DNA from: Physcomitrium patens
Taxonomy: Eukaryota > Streptophyta > Bryopsida > Funariales > Funariaceae
Assembly (NCBI RefSeq): GCF_000002425.4
Contig: NC_037257.1
Location: forward strand, 14,941,232 to 15,005,231
Length of the DNA stretch: 64,000 bases
Reading direction: 5' to 3'
Below are positions 12,717-23,007 of this stretch, piece after piece. How positions within the stretch are numbered: the stretch's first letter is position 1; every line of letters begins with the position of its first letter. The notes beneath the pieces were generated by a model. That model made no database searches. It saw nothing but the letters and a program-made list of their open reading frames with translations, and was not told the DNA's origin. The position numbers and the translations under genes were made by a program.

Positions 12717-12734
12717 GGTTACGGGCCCACACAC
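12717..12734 (+). other. Half-tRNA type primer-binding site
   Basis: GGTTACGGGCCCACACAC starts at the first base after the LTR. It resembles the complement of the anticodon stem-loop of plant initiator tRNA-Met (from memory GGTTATGGGCCCAC followed by CAC), not of the tRNA 3' end. Drosophila copia has a near-identical site and is primed by a cleaved 5' half of initiator tRNA. The match is by recall and should be aligned. Confidence 0.65.
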
Positions 12735-13178
12735 TCTTTGTTGTGCTATTCAAGTAAGTTGAAGTCATTTTCTCTTTGTTGCTTTTGTATGGATTAGATC
12801 TTATGGTATTTGTTGATGTTAGGTTTGTTGGTATAAGGAGGCTATTGGTATTAAGCTTGTACATCTCTAACATTGCTTTGTGGGTTCTTATCTCCTTGCT
12901 TTGTGAGGTTAAGACTTTGTAGAAAGACCTTGATAGTGTCTTTTGAGTTGGTGAAGTTTCTTCATTATTCTTGAGTGTTTTGATGAGAAAGTGATTAAGA
13001 CAAGTGATTGTGAGTTCCATGAGGGTGCAATTACTTGAAGAAAGCTTCACAAGTTGAGTTGAAAGTGTTTCCAGTGAGATACCACTCTTTTGTTCATAAC
13101 AGGGCATTCTGAGATTCTGCTAGTGCAAACTTCGTTTGGTGATTTTAAGCTTTTAGAGACTCCTTTTCTCAATATTTT

Positions 13179-15185
13179 TTGATACACTCCTCCTTAGACA
13201 TGGCTTCTAGTGAGGGTGAAGGTTTGAGAGTGATTAAGAAGTTTAGAGGCAACAATTTCTACCATTGGAAGGTCAAAATGGAGTTTTTGTTGGCATCTTT
13301 GGACCTTTGGGATATTGTAGATGAGAGTGAAGACCCTCCCAGCATAGATGCAAGCCCTAAGGACCACAAGGACTTCAAAAGACGTGAAAAGAAGGCTTTT
13401 GGCATGATTGCCACAAATTTGGATGAAGCCAACTTTTCTCACATTATCCATTGCAAAGGACCAGCGGAAGCATGGAAGACACTTTGCAACATATATGAGA
13501 GTAAGAACTTGTCCAACATCCTCTTCACAAAAAGGAAATTCTTCACTTGTAAGATGGAAGAAGGTGAAGACCTCATGGCACATGTTAATAAGGTAAAGGC
13601 TCTTGCAAATCAACTAGCAATTGTTGATAAGCCTTTAGAGGATGGTGACATTATCATGACTCTACTCATGAGTCTTCCCCAGTCCTACAACTACCTCATT
13701 GTGGCATTGGAGTCTTTGAGGTTGAAGGAGCTTACAATGGACTATGTGACATCAAGACTTGCACATGAAGTAACTAAAAGGAAAGAGAAGGAGCATCAAA
13801 GTGAAGATTCAGCTCTCTTCTCAAGACAAGGCAAAGGTATCTATTCCAACCAACGTGACAATGTGAGAAGCAATGCAAGAACTTGCTTCATTTGTGGAAA
13901 ACCGGGTCATTTTGCACGAAATTGCTACAAGGCCAAGAAAGGAGATAGAGAAAATGCTAACAATGCATGTGATGAAGTTGGTGGAGATGATTATGCATTC
14001 ATGGCAAATGAAGGCACGTCTATGGCTGCCATGTCCAAATGGATCATTGATTCAAGTGCTACCAAGCACATGACTCCATACAAGTGTTCATTTGACACTT
14101 ATGAGACTATTCCAACAACAAAAGTATGGTTAGGAGATAATGGCATGGTGCAAGCCATTGGAATTGGCTCCATTGTGGTGGAGATTGTTGTGAAGAATCA
14201 AATGAAGAAGATCAGATTGAAAGAAGTATTACATGTGCCAAAGATGAAGAAGAACCTTCTTTCGGTGAGTAAACTTGTTTCTCATGGTTGTAAGGTGCAA
14301 TTTGATATGAATGGATGCTTTGTGAAGACAATAGATGGAGATAATCTTTTGAAAGGCTTTAGAGATGGCAATCTTTACTTCATCAATTGTAAGAAGGTGA
14401 ATGGAGTTGAAGTGGTGGCATTTGCTGAATTTCCACAAGATCAAGACAAGTTTGGCATTTGGCATCGACACCTTGGTCATTTGAACGCCAAAAGTATGAA
14501 GGAGCTCCAATCCATGGTTAGTGGCTTAGATCTTGGTCATTCATGCACAAATCTTACTTGTGAAGGTTGTATTCAAGGCAAACAACAAAGAGCTTCATTT
14601 CCAAGTGGAGTTGCAACACGTGCAACCAAATTGTTGGAGATTGTGCATTCTGATGTTTGTAGACCTATGAGGATACCATCAATGGCAGGATCAAGGTACT
14701 TTGTTACATTTATTGATGACTTTTCAAGGAAGGTGTGGATTTTCATCCTTAAATCTAAGAGTGAATGCTTTTCAAAGTTTAAGGAATTTAAGGCACTTGT
14801 GGAGAAGCAATGTGAGTGCAAGATCAAGATGTTGCGTACAGACAATGGAGGTGAGTATTTGTCAAAGCATTTTGATGAGTTTTTGAAGATTCATGGTATT
14901 GTAAGACAAACTTCCACTCCCTATACTCCACAACAAAATAGAGTTGCTGAAAGAGCAAATCGAACTATTGTGGAGATGGCAAGGAGTATGATTCATGCTC
15001 AAAACCTTGGGCATGAATTTTGGGCGGAAGCTGTGGTGAATGCAGTGTATACAAAGAATAGGTGTCCTACAAATGCACTTACATCAATGACTCCACAAGA
15101 AGCTTGGAGTGGGAGGAAACCTTGTGTTTCACACATGAGGACTTTTGAATACATTGCTTATACAAAGGTACCAGATTGTATGTGA
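13179..15185 (+). pseudogene. Copia gag-protease-integrase frame
   Basis: This long frame (668 codons) starts with a gag of the UBN2 type (FRGNNFYHWKVKMEFLLASL). It continues through a CCHC knuckle CFICGKPGHFARNC, a protease region (WIIDSSATKHMT), the GAG-pre-integrase HHCC region (HRHLGHLNAKSM) and an integrase core (FVTFIDDFSRKVW, LRTDNGGEY, YTPQQNRVAERANRT). Residues before about 8 may not be used, since a second Met follows directly. The element is broken further downstream. Confidence 0.9.
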
Positions 15186-15215
15186 TCCAAATTTGATGCA
15201 AAAGGTACAAAATGT

Positions 15216-15671
15216 GTGTTTCTTAGATATTGTGAAGGTACCAAGGCATATAGGCTAATGTGTTTGGATACCAAGAAGATCATCAAAAGTCGTGATGTTG
15301 AATTTATGGAGCATAAAAGTACTTGTGAGCACTTGGAGATGTGTCCAAGTAGGAGTAATGGTGTGTTTGTGGACACATCTTCAATTTCAGCAACGAAAGA
15401 AGAAGAAGAAGATGAAGACAATGAAGATAGTGGAGATTTGAATCAACATGAAGAACCAAAGAAGATGAAGAAGAAGAAGAAGAAGAAAGTATATACCATT
15501 GGTATGACAAACAATGAAGAAGTTGAAGATGATGATGATGATGAGGAATACCAACCTTTGAGTGAAAAGAGACAAGGTTCAAAAGAAAAGAAGGTTGAAG
15601 AGCATCAAGGTGAATCTTCTTCAAATGATAGGAGATATCCCACAAGAGAAAGAAAACAACGTGGTGAATAG
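15216..15671 (+). pseudogene. Copia linker between integrase and RT, charged repeats
   Basis: The frame begins with the usual copia integrase tail (CFLRYCEGTKAYR-type). It then passes into an unusually long stretch with Glu/Asp runs, a Lys run and another Asp run, encoded by GAA/GAT/AAG trinucleotide repeats. In most copia elements this linker is variable, but here it is extreme. The charged runs could be trinucleotide expansion rather than selected sequence. Confidence 0.75.
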
Positions 15672-15755
15672 TGGAAGGACCACATCTTTCCTCAAGTAAG
15701 TGAAGAACATGCCAATGTTGCACTCTCTGCTGATCCATTAAATATATGTGATGCT

Positions 15756-17230
15756 ATGAAGTCTACGAATGCGTTGAAGTGGGAGGAGGCTATGGAAGAA
15801 GAGTACAAATCTCTCATGAGCAATGGAACATGGGAATTGACTCAACTTCCATCAAATCGATCTTCAATTGGTTGTAAGTGGGTATTTAGAACCAAGAGGG
15901 ACGCAATGGGTGATATTGTGAGATATAAGGCAAGGCTAGTTGCCAAAGGATACTCATAAGTTGCTGGTGTTGATTTCAATGAGACATTTGCTCCCATGGC
16001 TAAGTTCACCACCATTAGAACCATTGTGGCAATTGGGGCAGCAATGGACTTGGAAATGCATCAAATGGATGTGAAGACGGCTTTCTTGAATGAAAAGTTG
16101 AAAGAAGACATCTACATGGATCAACCTCAAGGATTTGTAGAAGAAGGCAAGCAACATCTTGTTTGTAAGTTGAAGAAATCCTTGTATGGACTCAAGCAAT
16201 CTCCAAGGGCATGGTATCAAAGAATTGACACATTCTTTGTTAATGAGGGATTCCAAAGAAGTGAGGCTGACCATTCTATGTATGTGATACAATAAAAAGA
16301 GTTGTTGATGATTGTTATTCTTTATGTAGATGATTTAATCTTCTTAACCAATACTCTAAAGATGATGGATTGGTTGAAGGCAAAGTTAAAAAAAGAATAT
16401 GAGATGAGTGATTTGGGAGAGCTTCACTATTGCTTAGGAGTGGAATTTGCAAGAGATCGTGCTAACAAGACCATCACAATGAGCCAAAGGAAGTACATTG
16501 AAGGAGTGTTGAAACGGTTCAACATGGAGGATTGCAAGCCTATTGGAACACCTTTGGAATCCAATTTGAAGTTGATGAAGCTCACGGATGAAGAGTTTGC
16601 ACAATTTGAAGGCCAAATGCAAGATGTTCCATACAAGGCAGCAATTGGGTCACTCATGTATGCAATGGTTGGCACAAGGGTGGATCTTGCTTATGCGGTG
16701 AGTGTCGTAAGTCAACACATGTCAAAAGCAGGACCAATTCATTGGGCAACCATCAAGAGGATCATGAGGTACTTGAAAGGCACTTTGGACTTCAAATTGT
16801 ACCTTAGAGGTGAAAGTATTGCTTTGCATGGTTATTGTGATGCGAATTGGGCAGGAGATGCAAATGATAGGCGGTCAACAACGGGCTATGTATTCTTTTT
16901 TGGAGTAGGAGCAATTTCATGGAATTGCAAGAGGCAACCCACAATTGCAAGGTCCACAATGGAGGCGGAGTACATGGCAGTAAGCCATGGTGCAATGGAA
17001 GCAACATGATTAAGACAAGTTTTGGAGGACATTGGACTTGTGCAATTAGAAGCAACTCTATTGAATTGTGACAATCAATGATGCCTTGCTTTTACAAAGA
17101 ATCCAAAGCATCATTCAAGAACCAAGCACATTGATATTCAACACCACTTTATAAGAGAGAAGATTGAAATGGGAGTGATTGATTTGAAGTATTGTGCAAC
17201 AGAAGATATACTTGCTGATTTGTTAACAAA
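15756..17230 (+). pseudogene. Copia reverse transcriptase and RNase H
   Basis: The start shows WELTQLPSNRSSIGCKWVF and RYKARLVAKGYS, the copia RT entry. The YVDDL catalytic motif follows near 16326. RNase H includes GYCDANWAGDANDRRSTTGY and the STMEAEYMAVSHGAMEAT region, then the HHSRTKHIDIQHHFI region near 17110. The coding region is in several pieces. It ends shortly before the polypurine tract AAAGTGGGAG at 17299-17308. Confidence 0.9.
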
Positions 17231-17308
17231 GGCATTGATCAAAGATAGACATCATATGTTGACAAAGGCATTAGGTTTGAAGGGCTTTGACAATTAGCAA
17301 AGTGGGAG

Positions 17309-17794
17309 TGTTGAGGTAAAAGATAAAGATGAATAGATAATAGTTAAAGTAAAATAAGTTACCTCGTAAAGGATATTACCTTAGGTAAGTTACTAATGGT
17401 CAAAGGCTTGACTCTTGGCATATAGAAAAAGCATCCTATGGACATAAGATGCGGTCAAGGACAAAGAGTCAAAGTCAAGAGGATAAAGTGTGTCCTAGGG
17501 AATATCCAAAGAACTAGATAAGAGTAATTAGTATATGGCATAGGATACCCTCGTGGTATAAAAGATGCCATAGGATCCTAGGATCCTTGGATACCCTCGT
17601 GGTATGAGCCAAAGGATCCAAGGAGCATATGTGTAAAAGTCAAATGGTGGAAGAAGTCCTTTTAGGGCAGCAACCACCACCTATAAGTAACGAGAGTTGG
17701 AAGAGAGAACCATCTCATTCCACACTTCTCTTATGTGCAACCTTGCTGATTTCTACTTACTTGTGTTATGCTTATAGTATTCTTTTTCTCCACA
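17309..17794 (+). repeat. 3' LTR of copia element
   Basis: It starts TGTTGAGG directly after a purine-rich tract, ends TCTCCACA and is followed by the GATGT duplication. It has the same length as the 5' LTR. Confidence 0.95.
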
Positions 17795-17799
17795 GATGT

Positions 17800-20700
17800 A
17801 ACCGATATGCAACTGGGTTGATCTGTTCAGAAACAGAAAAGAGGCCAAGCCTATGATAGTCCAACTTGTCACAAGGTCGAGTAGTCTTGATATTGCAACG
17901 AAGTAGCCATACCTTATCACCCACGTTGAGTTGTGGTTGCTCCTTACGATATAGATCTGCGTTTATCTTTTGTCGTTTTTGAGCTTCCTTCAATTGCGTC
18001 TTCATTATTGCATGTAACTCTGACAACCGATTAGCCATATCTTCTGCTACAGGATTATCAACTTTTGAAAAATCAAAAGTATCAAGTCGTGGATGATAGC
18101 CATAATTGGCAAAAAAAGGGGTTTGTTGCATGGAAGAATGTACCGTATTATTATAAGCAAACTCTGCCAATGGCAGAAGGGTTGTCCAATCATCTTGTTG
18201 GTAGTTGATAGTACACCTTAAATATTGCTCCAAGACTTGGTTTACGCACTCTGTTTGTCCATCAGTTTGAGGATGGAAAGCCGAAGATAGCTTTATGTCC
18301 ACTTTTAAAATCTTGAAAAGGGTCCTCCAAAATCTTGACACAAATTGAGTTCCCCTATCCGATATGATATCTTTAAGTAATCCATGATAGCAATAGGTAT
18401 TATCAATGAAAATCTTAGCTGTTTCTTCACCTGTGATAGATTTTGTACATGGCACAAAATGTGCCATCTAGGTGAAACGATCTACTATCACAAATATAGA
18501 ATCATAAGATCTTGAGCTTGGAAGATCTGTGATGAAATCCATAGAAATAGAAGACCATGGTTGCTCTGGTATAGGTAATGGCTGAAGAAGTCCGTAAGGT
18601 TGATGACGAGGAATTTTTGATCTTGAACAAATATCACATGATTGTACAAAGTCTTTGACTGACTTCCACATTTGTGGCCACCAAAAATCTCTTGATATGA
18701 GTTCCAAAGTCTTATTATATCCAAAGTGCCCTGCTGCTGGAAAGTCATGACGTGCTTGAAGAACACGTAAACGTGCTTCTCCTTCTGGAACATATAGGCG
18801 TCCTTCAAAATATAATAGATTATTCTTGAACTCGAACTTAGAAGGATCATGAGACTTCGAAGAATTATTCTCGATATCATGAACAAGAGGGTCTGAGGAC
18901 ATACTGGACTGGATTTGCTTGAGAAAAGTTGAATCAACAGTCAGTGTTGATTTCACTGCTCGGAGATGAAATTGCTCCGATTTCAAGAGGACCATTCTTT
19001 GTTGCTCAAAAGCTGCATCTCCTTCTTTTGGTGCAAAATAAGAACGTCTAGATAGGGCATCGGACAAACCTTGTTGTTTTCTTGGCCGATAAGTGATAAT
19101 GAACTCGAATCTTGACAAAGACATACTCCAACGAGCTTGACGACGATTCAATACGCGTGCTGACATGAAATACTCAAGGTTCTTGTGATCTGTATATACA
19201 GTGACTGGACTAGAAGTACCTTCTAGATAATGACGCCATTCTTGAAAGGAATCCACGATCGCAAGAAGTTCTTTATCGTGGATCTCATAATTGATCTCGG
19301 CTACTGAGAATTTTCTTGAATGAAAAGCTATCGGATGAAGTTTGTCATCTGATCCCATTTGTGATAAAACTGCACCTAAGGCAAAATCTGATGCATCTGT
19401 TTCCATAAAAAATGCCTTGAAAAAGTCAACACGATATAAGACTGGTGCAGAGACAAACAATGTCTTTAAGGCTTCAAATGCTGCTTCCGCTTCTTGATTC
19501 CATTGGAATTTGTCTTTACTAGTCAAGCGTGTAAGTGGAGCTACAACTCGTGAGAAATCTTTGATGAAGATCCGATAGTAATTGGCAAATCCCAAGAAAC
19601 ATTGGACATCTCTTATTGTCCTTGGAATCTTCCAATCCATGATTGTTTGGACTTTCTTAGAATCCATCATGAGACCATCATTTGAAATGATGTATCCTAA
19701 AAAGTCAACTTGGGTAGTGTAAAATACACACTTTTCCATCTTGGCGTACAATCTTGCATCTCTAAGTTTTTGTAATACTTGACAAACATGTATTTCATGT
19801 TCTTCGACGTTCTTAGAATAGATCAGGATATCGTCTAGATAGCAGACGACAAAATTGTCTAAGAATTCACGAAATACATCATTCATGAGATATTGAAAAG
19901 CAGCTGGTGCATTCGTGAGTCCAAAGGGCATGACATTATATTCGAAATGTCCATACCTGATTCGAAACGCAGTCTTCCATTCATCTCTTTCTTTGATCCG
20001 TACTAGATTATATGCTCCTCTTAGATCTATTTTTGTATAGATCTTAGTTTGATTCAACTGGTCAAGGAGTCCTGATATCAAAGGTAATGGATACCTGTTC
20101 TTGATTGTGATCTTGTTGAGTCCTCGATAATCAACACACATTCGTAAAGATCCATCTTTTTTCTTTACAAATAGAATTGGAGCTCCTGCTGGAGATTTTG
20201 AATGGCGTATGAAATTCTTCGCTAAATTCTCGTCAATATATGTCTTGAGTTCAGCCATCTCATCTTGCGATAAACTGTAAATTGGTCCAAATGGTGGCTG
20301 AGTTCCTTCCTTGAGGTCGATTGAACAATCATATGGGCGATGCTCAGAAAGAATATCTGCATTTTTTTTCTCAAAAACGTCTTGATACTCCTGATATTGA
20401 CTTGGAATGCCACTTGAAGTCTTTACGTTTTCAGAAATAGGTGCAGCATAAATAGCAAAAGTTGATCCTTCTTTTGCTGCGTGTATAAATGCTTTTGCAC
20501 CTATCAGTACAGATTTTACTATACTAGACTTATAATTTTTTACTTGGTTGGTAGAACTATTAATAACGCTCTGGGATAAGGCAAGTTTATGCGAATTCCA
20601 ATCTATTCGAGGGTTATATTTTTCTAGCCAGGATAAACCTAAAATAACTGGATTGGATGGGGATTTAATTATGTTAAAAGCTATGTAGCTATCATGACCG

Positions 20701-20984
20701 TCTATTGTTACTTTTATAGGATGAGTTTCATGAGTGACATCTCCAGAAGACAAGGGACGACCATCTATGACTTCTACATGTACTGGTTTAGGTTTCTGTA
20801 CAAAGGATATTTTACAACTTTTAACAAATTGTTCATCTAAAAAACATGCTAAGGCTCCCGAATCTAATAAAGCACAGGCTTTGTAATTCTTAGGTCCTAA
20901 ATATAAGTCTATTATAAAACAAGGAGAGGGTTCTGAGGAGAGGATAGGACCTTCATTAGGAATTGTACAAGGTTCCACCTGCAT
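17800..20984 (-). pseudogene. Pol of chromovirus B
   Basis: Two long minus-strand frames cover protease to integrase (18468-20984, 838 codons, and 17772-18467). Visible parts are the protease LLDSGALACF, the RT with [19 protein letters not shown] and the catalytic YLDDILIYS, RNase H (METDASDFALGAVLSQ, YTDHKNLEYF), the integrase zinc finger (HDFPAAGHFGY, CDICSRSK) and the integrase core (SMDFITDLP, SDRGTQFVSRFW, FHPQTDGQTE). The last part runs into the copia 3' LTR, beyond which the chromodomain lies at 11927-12214. It is close to whole but broken. Confidence 0.92.
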
Positions 20985-21064
20985 GGTCCCTATTGTAGCT
21001 GGACGAATCCGTTTTTCGACATGTTGTTTTCTTTGACCGTCGTACCCCTCATTTTATAGTTGCG

Positions 21065-22033
21065 TCATTTCTTTGGACAATGTTGAGCAGTGTGCTTAGG
21101 TTCTCCGCAATATAAACATAATCCTTCTTGATGACGACGAATCTTTTCTTGCTCAGTTAGGGGTTTAAAACGTACCGCGTCAATTTTCATGTCTTCTACT
21201 TCCGAATGTACGTTTGGCAAAGATGTTGGTGTTGCCATTGAGTAATAATATTGAGGTTCCCGTGAATGATTCTCGGATCGAAATTTGAAAAGTTGATTAT
21301 CACATTTTATCGCAAAATCGATTGCTTGACTCAAAGTTTGAGGATCAGGTAAGTTGAGCATCAATTTCTTTACTTCGTATTGCAATCCATAAAGAAATTG
21401 ACTGATGAGTGCAGCATCATCCCACTTGATGTCAATTGCAAGTTGTCAAAATTGTGAAGCATACACTGTTACTGAGCGATTTCTTTGTCGCAGAATTTGG
21501 ATCTTATTTGTTGCAACACGAGTTGCATCGTGTTCACCATACATAGATCAAAACTCCACCAAAAAAGCTTCCAAATTGTCCAATATTGGATTTTGTTGTT
21601 CAAGAAAAGACAAAAACCACGATAATGCAGAACCAGAAAGTAGAGTGCCAATAAACCTGACTTGTGATCCTGGAGTTGGATAGCTTTGCGGTTGAAGTTC
21701 AATTGCCAATTATACTTGATTGATGAACCCTCAAAACTTAGATCTCGTACCATCAAATTTCTCGGGTAAGGCAATTCTTGGTTCTCCAGTGCTTATAGGG
21801 TGTTGTACAATTGGAGAAGGAACGTGATTTGTTGTAGATGTTGAAGCAGCTCCGATCATCTCTATATCTCCACTTTCTGCTATTCTTGTTCTTTCATGTT
21901 TTGGTGAATTGAGTTGATGCATCGCAAGCATTAACTCCCTCATTTGCTCTTGCATTTGTGCCATTGTACTCTTCATTTCAACAAGCTCTGCCATAATGAC
22001 ACTAAGAAGAAAAATTTGTTTGATACTACTCAA
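21065..22033 (-). pseudogene. Gag of chromovirus B
   Basis: The minus-strand gag matches that of C, with the start MAELVEMKSTMAQMQEQM, a Ser/Thr-rich linker, a capsid-like middle and a C-terminal zinc knuckle CLYCGEPKHTAQHC with basic tail. It is in several pieces. Upstream, 22034-22192 is leader and 22193-22203 holds the candidate self-priming site. Confidence 0.85.
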
Positions 22034-22205
22034 GACAAAAGAAAAGAAAGACTTAATAACAAAGAAGATACTAAGAACAATATCAGTTTAGAAGTGGGTA
22101 ATCCGCAAACTTCTAATATGCTTACGTCTTGTCAAGAGAAAGGGGTAATCCACTCTCATTTAAGAAAAACAAAGCTTTGATATTGTAAGTGTACTCTTGT
22201 CAATC

Positions 22206-22757
22206 TATCAAGGACAAAGACTCGATGAGGGAAAATATACACAAAAAGGCTATCTCGATATAATAAGTCAAAATATAAACAAGTAGGTATATTAAAAGGA
22301 AACTGGAATGGCTATTGCCACAAGACAAGAAACTAAAGACTCTTGAACCTGGTCTAGAAGCAAGAAAAGAGTTGACAAGAGTGAAGAAGCCTTCACTCTT
22401 GTCTCTATATATACTATCTAACTAGGGGCTACGTGGCGACGTTCTATAGGACCTCCAATATGTGTTGACTTTATAGGACACATGCCTTGACTTACAAGGC
22501 AAGTTTTTCTACGTGTGGGCCACATAGTTAGCTTGATCTTCAAGCTAACAACATGTGTGGCACATGGCCAACTTGTTGACCACGTTTCTAATCCAAAAAG
22601 TCAATTAAAGACACCTATAAAGTCAAAGTAGCATCTAGGAAGTTTTTAGGAAGCTTCTATATTAAATATTATAAAATTAACTTACTTTTATCTACTTTTA
22701 CTTACTTCTACCTATTTCTATATGTAATTATTAGCTTACATGATTATGGCCATGACA
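22206..22757 (-). repeat. 5' LTR of chromovirus B
   Basis: It pairs with 10817-11368. On the minus strand the TATATATA box is at about 22406-22413, and the predicted transcript start is opposite 22382. The leader segment complementary to the priming site is at 22372-22382. Confidence 0.93.
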
Positions 22758-22762
22758 CAACA

Positions 22763-22999
22763 CCAATACCTCTTCAACACATACATTCAGAAGTAGAGGA
22801 TATGCAAATTGATGCAGTACGTTTCAAACCTCTTACTGAGCAAGAAAAGACTCGTCTTCGTCAAGAAGGATTATGTTTATATTATGGAGAACCAAAGCAC
22901 ACTGGTCAACATTGTCCAAAGAAACGACGCAATCACAAAATGAGGAGTATGGCTATGAAAGAAGATAATATGTCGGAAAACGAGTTTGTCCAGCTATAA
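22763..22999 (+). pseudogene. Gag of chromovirus C, right part
   Basis: The frame continues the gag interrupted at 10816. It holds the sequence before the knuckle (DAVRFKPLTEQEKTRLRQEG), the zinc-knuckle region CLYYGEPKHTGQHC and a short acidic tail. It lies directly after the CAACA duplication at 22758-22762. Confidence 0.85.
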
Positions 23000-23007
23000 T
23001 AGGAACC

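Larger units (their letters stand above)
12231..17794 (+). mobile_element. Ty1/copia element, innermost (fourth) level
   Basis: This plus-strand element has two 486-bp LTRs (12231-12716 and 17309-17794) and target duplication GATGT (12226-12230, 17795-17799). It sits in the integrase-chromodomain junction of chromovirus B. Domain order is gag, CCHC knuckle, protease, integrase, RT, RNase H, which is the copia order. The LTRs differ at about 8 sites (about 1.6%), all transitions, so it is young. All domains are present, but the coding region has about five breaks. Lineage within copia was not assigned. Confidence 0.95.
10817..22757 (-). mobile_element. Chromovirus B (Ty3/gypsy), third level
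   Basis: This minus-strand element has its 3' LTR at 10817-11368 and 5' LTR at 22206-22757, both 552 bp. Its target duplication CAACA (10812-10816, 22758-22762) lies inside the gag of C. It is split at GATGT by the copia element (12231-17794). Parts from the right are gag (21065-22033), protease-RT-RNase H-integrase (17800-20984), chromodomain (11927-12214) and the post-chromodomain module (11410-11658). The LTRs differ at about 9 sites of 551 (about 1.6%), all transitions. It is the best preserved chromovirus here, with about four or five breaks besides the copia insertion. B and C belong to the same family. Confidence 0.94.

Noticed and set aside
12551-12757. Similar plus-strand frames at 12551-12757 and 17629-17856.
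   Set aside because: They lie in the two copia LTRs and are alike only because the LTRs are copies of each other.
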